Below are positions 39,235-48,698 of a stretch of 64,000 nucleotides of DNA, piece after piece. A program made the translations under genes and the position numbers. The stretch is from Kosakonia sacchari (lineage in GTDB: Bacteria > Pseudomonadota > Gammaproteobacteria > Enterobacterales > Enterobacteriaceae), in NCBI GenBank assembly GCA_900109485.1, contig FOAY01000012.1, forward strand, positions 1 through 64,000, in the 5' to 3' direction. A model generated the notes under the pieces. The model made no database searches, had not been told where the DNA came from, and worked only from the letters and a program-made list of their open reading frames with translations. The first letter of the stretch is position 1; every line of letters begins with the position of its first letter.

Positions 39235-40221
39235 ATGGGACAACTGATTGACGGCGTCTGGCACGACACCTGGTATGACACCAAATCCACCGGTGGGCGG
39301 TTTAAGCGCTCCGTTTCCGCATTTCGCAACTGGCTCACTGCCGACGGCGCACCTGGTCCGTCCGGCGAAGGGGGCTTCGCCGCAGAGAAAGATCGCTATC
39401 ATCTCTATGTTTCACTGGCTTGCCCGTGGGCGCACCGCACGCTGATCCTGCGTAAACTGAAAGGCCTGGAGCCGTTTATCTCTGTTTCCGTCGTTCACCC
39501 ATTGATGCTGGAAAATGGCTGGACGTTTGATGACGATTTCCCGGCGGCGACCGGTGATACCCTCTATCAGCACGAATTTCTCTATCAGCTTTATCTGCAT
39601 GCCGATCCGCACTACAGCGGCCGCATCACCGTGCCGGTGCTGTGGGATAAAAAGAATCACACCATTGTCAGTAATGAGTCAGCGGAAATTATCCGCATGT
39701 TCAATACCGCCTTTGACGGACTGGGCGCCAGAGCCGGGGATTACTACCCGCCGGAATTGCGCGCGCAAATCGATGAGCTCAATAGCTGGATCTACGACAA
39801 CGTCAACAATGGCGTTTATAAAGCGGGTTTCGCCACCAGCCAGCAGGCCTACGACGAAGCCGTGACGAATGTCTTTACCTCGCTGGAACGGCTGGAGCAG
39901 ATCCTGGGGCAGCACCGTTATCTGACCGGCGATCGGCTGACAGAAGCCGATATTCGCCTGTGGACCACGCTTATTCGCTTCGATCCGGTGTATGTCACCC
40001 ACTTTAAATGCGATAAACACCGCATCAGCGACTACCTCAATCTGCACGCTTTTCTGCGCGATATTTACCAGATGCTGGGCGTTGCGGAAACCGTCGATTT
40101 TGCGCATATCCGCAATCACTATTTCCGCAGCCACAAAACCATCAACCCAACCGGGATCATCTCTGTCGGGCCGTGGCAGGATCTGGATGAACCTCACGGG
40201 CGCGACATTCGTTTCGCCTGA
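39235..40221 (+). CDS. yqjG: Glutathionyl-hydroquinone reductase YqjG
   Basis: 328 residues from ATG 39235 with AAGGAGGAAG upstream, the E. coli length. It is a Xi-class glutathione transferase: the thioredoxin-like domain carries the catalytic cysteine in SLACPWAHRTLI, followed by an all-helical domain with YKAGFATSQQAYDEAV and LTEADIRLWTTLIRFDPVY. It reduces glutathionyl-hydroquinones to hydroquinones using glutathione. It may share a transcript with yqjF through the weak terminator between them. Confidence 0.96.
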   Translation: MGQLIDGVWHDTWYDTKSTGGRFKRSVSAFRNWLTADGAPGPSGEGGFAAEKDRYHLYVSLACPWAHRTLILRKLKGLEPFISVSVVHPLMLENGWTFDDDFPAATGDTLYQHEFLYQLYLHADPHYSGRITVPVLWDKKNHTIVSNESAEIIRMFNTAFDGLGARAGDYYPPELRAQIDELNSWIYDNVNNGVYKAGFATSQQAYDEAVTNVFTSLERLEQILGQHRYLTGDRLTEADIRLWTTLIRFDPVYVTHFKCDKHRISDYLNLHAFLRDIYQMLGVAETVDFAHIRNHYFRSHKTINPTGIISVGPWQDLDEPHGRDIRFA

Positions 40222-40346
40222 TCTTTCGGGCGCGTGACCGCGCGCCCAAATTATTTCCCGCCGGATTTATCGCTTTGTATTTTTGCCGTCTATTCTTACT
40301 TTGATCGTTTAGAAAACAACGAATTGACCATTTTTCGAGGTTAAAA

Positions 40347-40712
40347 ATGGACTGGTATTTTAAGGTACTGGGTAACTATGCCACCTTCCACGGACGGGCG
40401 CACCGGCGTGAGTTTTGGATGTTCGTGCTGGTCAATATCATTCTTTCCGGCGTGCTGGTGATGGTGGACCACATTCTTGGCTGGCACTTTGACGGCGGGT
40501 TTGGCCCATTGAGCCTGATTTATACGTTACTGGTACTGGTGCCTTCGCTGGCGGTGCAGGTTCGCCGCCTGCACGATACCGATCGCCGCGGTCGCTGGTT
40601 GTTGTTGCTCCTGCTTCCGGTGCTCGGCTGGTTAATGTTGCTGGCCTTTTACAGCCAGCGCAGTACGCCGGAGGAGAACCGTTTTGGGCCGCAGCCGAAA
40701 GCGTTTCCCTGA
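40347..40712 (+). CDS. yhaH: YhaH, DUF805 inner-membrane protein
   Basis: 121 residues, matching E. coli YhaH (MDWYFKVLGNYATFHGRAHRRE, VQVRRLHDTDRRGRW, ENRFGPQPK). Three to four membrane helices surround the conserved RRLHDTDRSG-type motif of DUF805. The function is unknown. K-12 has a second DUF805 gene, yhaI, next to it; only one copy is present here. It is convergent with yhaJ across 6 bp. Confidence 0.9.
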   Translation: MDWYFKVLGNYATFHGRAHRREFWMFVLVNIILSGVLVMVDHILGWHFDGGFGPLSLIYTLLVLVPSLAVQVRRLHDTDRRGRWLLLLLLPVLGWLMLLAFYSQRSTPEENRFGPQPKAFP

Positions 40713-40718
40713 AAGCGA

Positions 40719-41615
40719 TTATTTACCGGCGAACAGCTTGGGGATTTCACGCAGACACCAGGCTTTACCTTCACCCATGCTGTCGCGACGCCACGCCATA
40801 ATGATATCCACCTGGCTGGTGTATTCCGGGCTCACCACCCGTAACCGGCCTTCGGCAATATCCTGTTCTACCAGCGGGTAAGGCATTGTCGCCACGCCGA
40901 GGCCTGCCAGCAACGCCTGGCGTTTATCCTCAATGGTACTGACCGTCAGACGCGGCTGTTTGTCCAGCAGTTGTACTGTTAACACCGGCCGTTCGCGGGC
41001 GGTATCCGCCACTGCCACGCCGCGGTATTTCACGCGAGTAACTTCCGACAGCGGTTCCGGCTCCTGATGAATCGGGTGATCCGGCGCGGCAACATACACA
41101 TTCATTACCGAGTAGAGCTTGCGGGAGTTAATTTCCGAGGAGGAACGAAAGTGCATATCCGGCGCGACAACAATATCCGCGCGCCCCTGCTCCAGCCGCT
41201 CCCACGCCCCGGCCAGCACTTCGGTAATAATCGATAATTGCGTATTGGCTTTCGCCGCCAGCCTCTCCACCAGCGGGAAGAGTTCAACCGTCGGCACCAG
41301 CGCTTCGGTGACCAGCGTCAAATGCGTTTCCCAACCGCGCGCCAGCGCTTCGGCATCGGTCGTTAGTTTATCTGCCGCTTCCAGCAGCACGCGTCCGCGC
41401 TCCAGCAGCATACGTCCGACGTTAGTGAATTTGGTCCGGTGGCCGGAGCGGTCAAAGAGCACCACGTCCAGTTCTTCTTCCAGTTTTTGCATGGTGTAGC
41501 TGAGTGCGGAAGGAACGCGCCCCAGCTCATCCGCCGCAGCGGCAAAGCTTCCGCGCCGATCAATCGCATCCATCACGCGCAACGCTTCCAGCGTAAGTGC
41601 CCTTTCTTTCGACAT
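40719..41615 (-). CDS. yhaJ: LysR-family regulator YhaJ
   Basis: 298 residues. The N-terminal LysR helix-turn-helix (LEALRVMDAIDRRGSFAAAADELGRVPSALSYTMQKLEEELDVVLFDRSGHR) is followed by a periplasmic-binding-protein-like effector domain. In E. coli YhaJ activates yqjF upon exposure to nitroaromatic breakdown products and contributes to virulence gene control in pathogens. It is divergent from yhaK. Confidence 0.94.
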   Translation of the reverse strand: MSKERALTLEALRVMDAIDRRGSFAAAADELGRVPSALSYTMQKLEEELDVVLFDRSGHRTKFTNVGRMLLERGRVLLEAADKLTTDAEALARGWETHLTLVTEALVPTVELFPLVERLAAKANTQLSIITEVLAGAWERLEQGRADIVVAPDMHFRSSSEINSRKLYSVMNVYVAAPDHPIHQEPEPLSEVTRVKYRGVAVADTARERPVLTVQLLDKQPRLTVSTIEDKRQALLAGLGVATMPYPLVEQDIAEGRLRVVSPEYTSQVDIIMAWRRDSMGEGKAWCLREIPKLFAGK

Positions 41616-41721
41616 TTATTGTTCTCATTCAGTAAATTTGAACATACCAGGCAGAATATCTGGCTAACAATGCATCGTCCATACCTTTAACATTGTTTTA
41701 AGTAAAGAGAGGTCAATAACG

Positions 41722-42423
41722 ATGATTACTACCCGTACTGCAAAACAATGCGGACAAGCTGACTTCGGCTGGCTTCAGGCCCGCTACACTTTTTCTTTTG
41801 GACATTACTTTGACCCGAAACTGTTAGGTTATGCCTCCCTGCGTGTACTGAACCAGGAAGTCCTTGCTCCAGGTGCCTCCTTCCAGCCGCGGGCCTACCC
41901 GAAAGTGGATATTCTGAACCTGATCCTTGAAGGTGAAGCAGAATACCGCGACAGCGAAGGGAACCATGTCCAGGCGAAAGCCGGTGAAGCGTTGCTTATC
42001 GCCACTCAGCCGGGCATCAGCTATAGCGAACATAACCTGAGCAAAGACAAGTCGTTAACGCGTATGCAGTTGTGGCTTGATGCCTGCCCGGAGCGCGAAA
42101 ATCCACCGGTGCAGAAAATGACGATTGCCGATGCATCGCAGCAACTGCTGGCTTCGCCGGATGGCAGCCAGGGAAGTTTGCAACTGCGTCAGCAAGTGTG
42201 GCTGCACCATATCGAGTTGAAAAAAGGCGAAGAGCTGACAATTCAGTTGCATGGCCCGCGCGCCTATCTGCAATCGATCCACGGCACGGTGCATGCGGTT
42301 ACGCATTGCGAAGCGAAAGAAGCCCTGACCTGCGGTGACGGCGCTTTTATTCGTGATGAGGCTAACATAACGTTAGTTGCCGACACGCCGTTGCGCGCTT
42401 TGCTGATAGATTTACCAGTATGA
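41722..42423 (+). CDS. yhaK: YhaK, pirin-like bicupin protein
   Basis: 233 residues (E. coli 233). A bicupin of the pirin family: FGHYFDPKLLGYASLRVLNQE and PRAYPKVDILNLILEGEAEYRDSEGNH belong to the first barrel. E. coli YhaK lacks a bound metal and is reported to be sensitive to reactive oxygen through cysteines. It lies divergent from yhaJ and 25 bp ahead of yhaL. Confidence 0.93.
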   Translation: MITTRTAKQCGQADFGWLQARYTFSFGHYFDPKLLGYASLRVLNQEVLAPGASFQPRAYPKVDILNLILEGEAEYRDSEGNHVQAKAGEALLIATQPGISYSEHNLSKDKSLTRMQLWLDACPERENPPVQKMTIADASQQLLASPDGSQGSLQLRQQVWLHHIELKKGEELTIQLHGPRAYLQSIHGTVHAVTHCEAKEALTCGDGAFIRDEANITLVADTPLRALLIDLPV

Positions 42424-42448
42424 CAGTTATGTTTTAGCAGGTGAGTAT

Positions 42449-42607
42449 ATGAATAGCTGCGTAACTAAAATATCTTTTGAGAGCGTCCTCGCACAGCCCA
42501 CGCTCCATGAACCGCTTCCGCCCTTTGGGTTTGAAGAGATGCTGACCGAGCTGGAAGCTATCGTCGCCGAAGCCGAAATCCGGCTGGCCGAAGAAGAAGC
42601 CGCCTGA
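42449..42607 (+). CDS. yhaL: Small protein YhaL
   Basis: 52 residues. The C-terminal half (FGFEEMLTELEAIVAEAEIRLAEEEAA split: FGFEEMLTELEAIVAEAE, IRLAEEEAA) matches E. coli YhaL (54 residues), while the N-terminal 25 residues (MNSCVTKISFESVLAQP) are unrelated to the E. coli sequence. The conserved acidic helix resembles the exonuclease VII small-subunit type of helix (TELEAIV), but no function is known. The ribosome binding site CAGGTGAG is at 42439-42446 and position after yhaK is as in E. coli. Confidence 0.85.
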   Translation: MNSCVTKISFESVLAQPTLHEPLPPFGFEEMLTELEAIVAEAEIRLAEEEAA

Positions 42608-42613
42608 CCTTCC

Positions 42614-42640
42614 TGCCCCGGTTTATGCCGGGGCATTTTC
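42614..42640 (+). terminator. Terminator after yhaL
   Basis: Stem TGCCCCGG (42614-42621) and CCGGGGCA (42628-42635) is followed by TTTTC. It closes the yhaKL transcript before the convergent amidotransferase gene. Confidence 0.8.
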
Positions 42641-42749
42641 ATGCATTTCCCCAGCGATAAGCCTCTATGGCAATAAAGCCGCTTCCCCAAGATGGGGAGG
42701 CAGAAGCGCAAGAGATTTAATGCGCGCGTTCTTTCCAGCGGAAGATCGT

Positions 42750-43505
42750 TCACTGGGCAGCGTGAATTGAGCGCCGCGCCTTGCTGTAACCGGTAACGTC
42801 CTGCACGAAGCGACGCAGGATCTCTGCGGCATCCGGTGCCGGAAGCACGCCAGCGACTAAGCGATCGGCATCGGTGCCCTCTTTTTCGATGTTAGCGCGG
42901 TTAAGACGCAGCAGATCCGTGGCGATTTCCGGCGTCATTTCCGGGTGGAACTGTACGGAAACCGCGCGCGGGCCATAGCGGACGATTTGATGATTATCAT
43001 GTGCAGACGAGGCCAGCACCGCTGCGCCTTCCGGCAAGCGAGTGACCGTTTGCCGGTGCGTCAGATGTGCCGGAAAAGGCTCCGTCAGATGTCTGAGCAG
43101 CGGATCGTTTGCCGCTGCGGCATTCAGGTAGACCGTTTGCGTTCCCGCTTCCCGGCCTTTCGGATGATATTCCACGTCGCCACCCAGCGCCCATGCCATT
43201 AACTGATGACCATAACAAACGCCAAACAGCGGCATCTCTATCGCCATTGCATCGCGGATCCATGCGGCAGTCTTTTCACTCCATGGAAGTCTGTCCGAAA
43301 CCATCGCCCACGAACCCGTGATGATCGCCACCCGGCTGGCATCCGGGGCGGGCAGCGTTTCGCCCTCGAAAACGCGCACAACGTCCACTTCCTCCGGCGA
43401 ATAGCCAAGCAGCTCGCAAAACCAGAGCGGAATATCGCCATGAGCCTGGCGCAGCGGTTCCGGGGCATTTCCCACCTGAATGATAAGCACTGAATTTTGT
43501 TCCAT
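42750..43505 (-). CDS. Class I glutamine amidotransferase (GATase1) protein
   Basis: 251 residues. The catalytic triad is present: Cys97 in FGVCYGHQ, and His187 and Glu189 in QFHPEM. The oxyanion region ITGSWAMVSD is like that of GuaA-type GATase domains, but there is no synthase domain, so it acts on its own or with an unknown partner. Similar stand-alone proteins hydrolyse gamma-glutamyl compounds or are annotated as GMP-synthase-like. It is absent from the K-12 order between yhaL and rnpB. The REP and rnpB repeats lie behind its promoter side. Confidence 0.85.
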   Translation of the reverse strand: MEQNSVLIIQVGNAPEPLRQAHGDIPLWFCELLGYSPEEVDVVRVFEGETLPAPDASRVAIITGSWAMVSDRLPWSEKTAAWIRDAMAIEMPLFGVCYGHQLMAWALGGDVEYHPKGREAGTQTVYLNAAAANDPLLRHLTEPFPAHLTHRQTVTRLPEGAAVLASSAHDNHQIVRYGPRAVSVQFHPEMTPEIATDLLRLNRANIEKEGTDADRLVAGVLPAPDAAEILRRFVQDVTGYSKARRSIHAAQ

Positions 43506-43667
43506 AGCGGCAAGACTCCCGTAGCAATAAAACCCTTCTGAAACAGAGTAGCGCTTTTCGTCATATGCCCGGGTGGATATTTTTTTATATGGTTAGAAGC
43601 AATGGAGCTTAAGGGAACAGTACGATGTTCTTGATGGTTGTGGAGTTGAGGAGTTGCAGGTCAGGGA
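43506..43667. other. Promoter side of the amidotransferase gene
   Basis: About 160 bp upstream of the minus-strand amidotransferase start. AT-rich around 43575-43595; no other feature seen. Confidence 0.35.
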
Positions 43668-43734
43668 GTAGGCCTGATAAGGCGTAGCCGCCATCAGGCA
43701 ATTTGCCGGATGGCGCTGCGCTTATCCGGCCTAC
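43668..43734. repeat. REP pair (BIME)
   Basis: GTAGGCCTGATAAGGCG...CGCCATCAGGC (43668-43699) and GCCGGATGGCGCTGCGC...ATCCGGCCTAC (43705-43734) are two REP elements in opposite orientation separated by five bases, matching the enterobacterial REP consensus. They lie between the amidotransferase promoter and the rnpB downstream repeats. Confidence 0.88.
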
Positions 43735-43946
43735 GAAAAGTGGCAGAAAGCGGAGTGGACAGTCATTCATCTCGCGCCGCAAAACCACAGAAAAGCAGAG
43801 CCGCAGAAAAGCAAAAACCCGCCGAAGCGGGTTTTTACCTGGAAAATTGAAACTGACCGATAAGCCGCGTTCTGTCATAGAAAACGGAGTGGACAGTCAT
43901 TCATCTCGCACCGCAAAACCACAGAAAAGCAGAGCCGCAGAAAAGC

Positions 43947-43970
43947 AAAAACCCGCCGAAGCGGGTTTTT
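43947..43970 (-). terminator. Primary terminator of rnpB
   Basis: Perfect 10-bp stem with a CGAA/TTCG tetraloop and flanking A/T runs, 12 nt beyond the mature 3' end. A second copy at 43813-43836 backs it up. Confidence 0.9.
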
Positions 43971-43981
43971 GCCTGAAAAAT

Positions 43982-44358
<377 letters not shown>

Positions 44359-44365
44359 GGCGCGC

Positions 44366-44394
44366 AGTATAGTGGGTTTGCGCGCGCCTGTCAC
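44366..44394 (-). promoter_or_regulatory. rnpB promoter, overlapping the garK stop codon
   Basis: On the minus strand -35 GTGACA (44394-44389) and -10 TATACT (44371-44366) are 17 bp apart, followed by a GC-rich discriminator as in stringently controlled stable RNA promoters. The TGA of garK (44393-44391) lies inside the -35 element. Confidence 0.88.
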
Positions 44395-45536
44395 CCTTCC
44401 GTCAGCATTCCGACCTGCAATGTGGCCGCAATATTGCGTGACGCGCGGTAAATATTATCAAACGCGCCGCGGAACGCCTCTTCCAGCGTGGTAATGCCGG
44501 TCAACACGCTGAACACCGCATCGATACCGTACTGGTGAACCACGCCGACATCGCTGGTCAGACTGCCGGCAATCCCGATTACGGGCTTATGGTATTTTTT
44601 AGCAACGTGCGCTACGCCGACCGGTACTTTGCCGTGAATGCTCTGACTGTCGATACGCCCTTCGCCGGTCACCACCAGCGTACAGTCATGAATATGCTCT
44701 TCGAGATTCAACGCCTGGGTCACAATCTCAATACCGCTGCGCAGCTCCGCGCCGAGGAAAGCCATCAGCGCCGCGCCCATACCACCTGCCGCACCGGAGC
44801 CAGGAACTTCTTTCACATCCACTCGCAGCGATTTTTTGATGACGTCGGCGAAGTGACCAAGGTTTCGATCCAGCTCAACGATCAGCGCTTCGGTGGCCCC
44901 CTTTTGCGGCCCAAAAATACGCGATGCGCCCTGCTCGCCAGTCAGCGGGTTAGTCACATCGCAGGCCACGCGAATCGTACAATCGCTCAGGCGCGGATCC
45001 AGCCCGGAAATATCAATCGCATTCAGGCTCATCAGGCTGCCGCCGCCGTAACCAATCTCGGTGCCGTTCGCATCGGTCAGTCTGGCGCCCAGCGCCTGTA
45101 CCATACCCGCCCCGCCATCGTTGGTCGCACTGCCGCCAATGCCGATAATAATGTTGGTCGCCCCATGTTCCAGCGCATGCAAAATAAGTTCCCCGGTGCC
45201 GCGCGAAGTGGTAATCAAAGGGTTACGTAATTCTGGTGGCACCAGCGCCAGACCGCTGGCCGCCGCCATTTCAATAAAAGCGGTTTTCCCGTCGCTGGAC
45301 ATCCCCCACCGGGCATCAACATTATTCCCCAGCGGGCCTGTAACGTGCGCGGTGTGCACAGTACCTTTAGTGGCGGCAATCATGGCTTCAACTGTTCCCT
45401 CGCCGCCGTCGGCAACCGGAACTGACACGTAGTGAGCATCAGGAAAAATTTCCCGAAATCCTTTTTCTATCGCCTGAGCTACTTCAGTAGCAGAAAGGCT
45501 TTCTTTATAAGAGTCTGGGGCGATTACGATTTTCAT
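44391..45536 (-). CDS. garK: Glycerate 2-kinase GarK
   Basis: 381 residues from ATG 45536, the E. coli length; a longer frame starting at 45683 has no similarity in its first 49 residues and crosses the garR-garK gap. It starts MKIVIAPDSYKESLSATEVA, with VADGGEGTVEAM and TGEGRIDSQSIHGKVP typical of glycerate kinase type 1. It phosphorylates D-glycerate to 2-phosphoglycerate with ATP, feeding the end product of galactarate/glucarate degradation into glycolysis. It is the last gene of garPLRK. Confidence 0.96.
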   Translation of the reverse strand: MKIVIAPDSYKESLSATEVAQAIEKGFREIFPDAHYVSVPVADGGEGTVEAMIAATKGTVHTAHVTGPLGNNVDARWGMSSDGKTAFIEMAAASGLALVPPELRNPLITTSRGTGELILHALEHGATNIIIGIGGSATNDGGAGMVQALGARLTDANGTEIGYGGGSLMSLNAIDISGLDPRLSDCTIRVACDVTNPLTGEQGASRIFGPQKGATEALIVELDRNLGHFADVIKKSLRVDVKEVPGSGAAGGMGAALMAFLGAELRSGIEIVTQALNLEEHIHDCTLVVTGEGRIDSQSIHGKVPVGVAHVAKKYHKPVIGIAGSLTSDVGVVHQYGIDAVFSVLTGITTLEEAFRGAFDNIYRASRNIAATLQVGMLTEG

Positions 45537-45640
45537 AATTGTGAGCCTGATAGTGCCGCGCACTTCACCCTTCAGGCCCACAGTGGCCTGAAGATGTGGA
45601 TGTACAAGAAATCCAGGGCGCAGAGCCGCGCCCTTCTTAA
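45537..45640 (-). other. garR-garK spacer with hairpin
   Basis: The 104-bp gap holds a perfect stem CTTCAGGCC / GGCCTGAAG (about 45567-45594). Such hairpins inside operons often stabilise the upstream mRNA or reduce downstream expression. No T-run is present. Confidence 0.5.
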
Positions 45641-46531
45641 TTAACGAGTCACTTCGATTTTCGCCAGTTTCTCGTAGTAGCAAGCAATAGCGCTGTGGTC
45701 GGCGTTGCCCAGACCATCAGCACGCAGCGCCTGCATCATTTCCATCACTGCGGCGGTCAGCGGCAGTTGAGCGCCCACGCCATGCGACGTATCCAGTGCG
45801 TTGGAGAGATCTTTGATGTGCAGATCGATACGGAAACCCGGTTTGAAGTTGCGATCCATCACCATTGGCGCTTTCGCGTCCAGCACGGTGCTGCCCGCCA
45901 GACCACCACGGATCGCCTGATACACCAGATCCGGGTTAACACCGGCTTTGGTTGCCAGCGTCAGCGCTTCAGACATCGCAGCGATGTTCAGCGCCACAAT
46001 CACCTGGTTTGCCAGTTTGGTGACGTTGCCCGCACCGATATCACCGGTGTGCACGACAGAACCGGCCATGGATTTCAGCAGGTCGTAGTATTTGTCGAAG
46101 ACCGCTTTGTCGCCGCCAACCATCACAGACAGCGTACCGTCAATCGCCTTCGGTTCGCCGCCGCTTACCGGCGCATCAAGCATTTGCACGCCTTTCGCTT
46201 TCAGCGCGTCACTGATTTCACGGCTGGCCAGCGGTGCGATGGAGCTCATGTCGATCAGCACGGTACCGGCTTTAGCGCCTTCAATAATACCGCCTTCGCC
46301 GAGCGCCACTTCTTTCACATGCGGGGAGTTCGGCAGCATGGTGATGATGACATCGCACTTCTCAGCAATCGCTTTGCCGTTGGCTGCCGTTTCCGCGCCC
46401 GCAGCGATAAGTTCAGCCACCGCTTCCTGGTTACGGTCCACGACCACCAGTGAGTAACCTGCTTTAATGAGGTTTTTACTCATTGGTTTACCCATGATGC
46501 CAAGGCCAATGAAACCAACTTTCATCGTCAT
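45641..46531 (-). CDS. garR: Tartronate semialdehyde reductase GarR
   Basis: 296 residues (a start two codons later at 46525 gives MKVGFIGLGIMGKPM, the shorter form used in some E. coli annotations). It is of the beta-hydroxyacid dehydrogenase family: GLGIMGKPMSKNLIKAG binds NAD(H), DAPVSGGEPKAIDGTLSVMVGG is the substrate signature, and the catalytic Lys lies in NVTKLANQVIVALN. It reduces tartronate semialdehyde from GarL to D-glycerate. Confidence 0.96.
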   Translation of the reverse strand: MTMKVGFIGLGIMGKPMSKNLIKAGYSLVVVDRNQEAVAELIAAGAETAANGKAIAEKCDVIITMLPNSPHVKEVALGEGGIIEGAKAGTVLIDMSSIAPLASREISDALKAKGVQMLDAPVSGGEPKAIDGTLSVMVGGDKAVFDKYYDLLKSMAGSVVHTGDIGAGNVTKLANQVIVALNIAAMSEALTLATKAGVNPDLVYQAIRGGLAGSTVLDAKAPMVMDRNFKPGFRIDLHIKDLSNALDTSHGVGAQLPLTAAVMEMMQALRADGLGNADHSAIACYYEKLAKIEVTR

Positions 46532-46562
46532 AATTGCGTCTCTCTTTTAAAGGGTGGTTTGG

Positions 46563-47333
46563 TTATTTTTTAAAGGTGTCGGCCAGTTTCTGCGTCGCCG
46601 AACGGAACACGCCCAAATCGCTGCCAACCGCAACCACGGTCGCGCCCCACTCCAGGTAGCGGCGAGCATCAGCTTCCACCGGCGCCAGAATGCCGCTCGG
46701 TTTGTTGTGCGCTTTCGCACGGGCAAAAATGTGCTGAATGGTGCGCTGAACTTCCGGGTGTGCCGCGTTACCGATATAACCCAGCGTCGCCGCCAGATCG
46801 CTTGGGCCGACAAACACGCCATCCACGCCGTCGGTGGCAAGGATTGCATCAAGGTTATCCACACCAGCCTGGCTTTCGATCTGTACCAGGATGGTGATAT
46901 TGGCGTTGGACTGACGGAAGTAATCCGGCACGGTGCCGAACATATTGGCACGATGCGAAACCGACACGCCGCGAATGCCTTCCGGCGGATAACGGGTTGC
47001 CGCTACCGCATTTACCGCTTCTTCTTCGGTTTCCACGAACGGGATCAGGAAGTTGTAGAAGCCGATATCCAGCAGGCGTTTGATGACCACCGGCTCGTTA
47101 GTCGGCACGCGTACTACCGGCGCGCTGACGCTGCCTTTCAACGCCATTAATTGCGGTACAAAAGTGAGCACGTCGTTTGGGGCGTGTTCGCCGTCCAGAA
47201 GCAGCCAGTCAAAGCCTGCCAGGCCCAGAACTTCAGTGCTGATATGACTACCCAGCGCAGACCAACAACCGATTTGAATCTGTTGGGCCGCCAGCGCGGC
47301 CTTGAATTTGTTTGGGAAGATATCGTTATTCAT
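46563..47333 (-). CDS. garL: 5-keto-4-deoxy-D-glucarate aldolase GarL
   Basis: 256 residues, the E. coli length. A class II HpcH/HpaI-type aldolase barrel: [58 protein letters not shown] and the metal ligands in [11 protein letters not shown] and [13 protein letters not shown]. It splits 5-keto-4-deoxy-glucarate (and the 2-keto-3-deoxy isomer) into pyruvate and tartronate semialdehyde. It lies between garP and garR in the garPLRK operon. Confidence 0.96.
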   Translation of the reverse strand: MNNDIFPNKFKAALAAQQIQIGCWSALGSHISTEVLGLAGFDWLLLDGEHAPNDVLTFVPQLMALKGSVSAPVVRVPTNEPVVIKRLLDIGFYNFLIPFVETEEEAVNAVAATRYPPEGIRGVSVSHRANMFGTVPDYFRQSNANITILVQIESQAGVDNLDAILATDGVDGVFVGPSDLAATLGYIGNAAHPEVQRTIQHIFARAKAHNKPSGILAPVEADARRYLEWGATVVAVGSDLGVFRSATQKLADTFKK

Positions 47334-47360
47334 CTTTTGTACCTTAAAATGTGTCGTTGC

Positions 47361-48698
47361 TTATTTCTTCAATTCCATACGTTTGATGTCGCCAACCACG
47401 AACAGATAGCAGACCATCATCATCAGCGCCGAACAGCCTACGAACACCAACGCACCGTTGAAAGAATGCAACTCTTTAACCATGTATCCGATGACCAGCG
47501 GCGTCACGATAGAAGCCACGTTACCAAATACGTTGAATACACCACCGCACAGACCGACGATCTCTTTCGGCGCGACGTCGGAGATAACCGGCCAACCCAG
47601 CGCGCCAAAACCTTTACCGAAGAAGGCGAGCGCCATCAGTGCGACTACCATCGCCGTGCTATCGGTGTAGTTACACAGAATGATGCTGGAAGCCAGTAAC
47701 ATCCCGACCACGATAGGGAACTTACGCGCCATCGTCAGGGTGGAGCCGCGCTTGATCAGATAATCAGAAAACAGCCCGCCCAGCACGCCACCGGCAAAAC
47801 CACACAGCGCCGGAATGGACGCGACAAACCCAACTTTCAGTATCGACATACCTTTTTCCTGCACCAGGTAAATCGGAAACCATGTCAGGAAGAACCAGGT
47901 AATGGTGTTCAGGAAGTATTGCCCGAAGAACACGCCGAGCATCATGCGGTTGCACAGCAACTGCTTGATATAATCCATTTTTGGACCCGCATTTTTGCCA
48001 TCGTCGGCTTTTTTGTGGTCCATATCGACAACCGCGCCGTTTTTCTCAATATACTCCAGCTCTTCGCGGCTCATACGCGGGTGATCGGTCGGGTTGTGGA
48101 CAAATTTCACCCAGGCAAAAGTCAGCACAAAACCGATCACGCCCATCACGGTGAACACATGTTCCCAGCCCCAGGCAAAGGTCAGCCAGCCCAGCAGCGG
48201 CGAGAACAGCGCCAGCGAGAAGTACTGCGCAGAGTTAAAAATCGCTGATGCCGTACCGCGCTCTTTCGCCGGGAACCATGCCGCAACGATGCGGGCATTC
48301 GCCGGGAATGAAGGCGCTTCAGAGAAGCCCAGCATAAAACGCATGAAAAACATGGAAATGCCGGCCCAGGCGATCGGGAAAACATCGACAAAACCTTGCA
48401 GGAAAGTAAAGAGCGACCAGAAAAAGAGGCTCCATGTGTACACTTTTTTAGAGCCGAAGCGGTCAAGCAGCCAGCCGCCAGGGATTTGCATCAGCAGGTA
48501 AGCCCAGCCGAAAGCCGAAAAAATGTAGCCCATCGATACAGCATCCAGTTGCAGTTCTTTCGCCACTTCTGTCCCGGCAATGGACAATGTAGCGCGGTCT
48601 GCATAATTCACTGCTGTTACGATAAATATAATCAGCAGAATTAAATAACGGGTGGGCAAACCCCGTTTTGTTTCCACGGCAGAATTTTCGATAGTCAT
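47361..48698 (-). CDS. garP: Galactarate/glucarate/glycerate transporter GarP
   Basis: 445 residues from ATG 48698, which has GAGGGA 8 nt upstream (an in-frame GTG at 48716 is less likely). It is an MFS protein of the anion:cation symporter family with 12 helices. LGFSEAPSFPANARIVAAWFPAKERGTASAIFNSAQYF is the family signature (positions about 113-150). It imports galactarate, glucarate and glycerate. It is the first gene of garPLRK, divergent from garD. It resembles ExuT at 33428 in family and topology. Confidence 0.95.
   Translation of the reverse strand: MTIENSAVETKRGLPTRYLILLIIFIVTAVNYADRATLSIAGTEVAKELQLDAVSMGYIFSAFGWAYLLMQIPGGWLLDRFGSKKVYTWSLFFWSLFTFLQGFVDVFPIAWAGISMFFMRFMLGFSEAPSFPANARIVAAWFPAKERGTASAIFNSAQYFSLALFSPLLGWLTFAWGWEHVFTVMGVIGFVLTFAWVKFVHNPTDHPRMSREELEYIEKNGAVVDMDHKKADDGKNAGPKMDYIKQLLCNRMMLGVFFGQYFLNTITWFFLTWFPIYLVQEKGMSILKVGFVASIPALCGFAGGVLGGLFSDYLIKRGSTLTMARKFPIVVGMLLASSIILCNYTDSTAMVVALMALAFFGKGFGALGWPVISDVAPKEIVGLCGGVFNVFGNVASIVTPLVIGYMVKELHSFNGALVFVGCSALMMMVCYLFVVGDIKRMELKK

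Noticed and set aside
45537-45683. 49-residue N-terminal extension of garK
   Set aside because: Not present in E. coli GarK (381 residues) and overlaps the end of garR.
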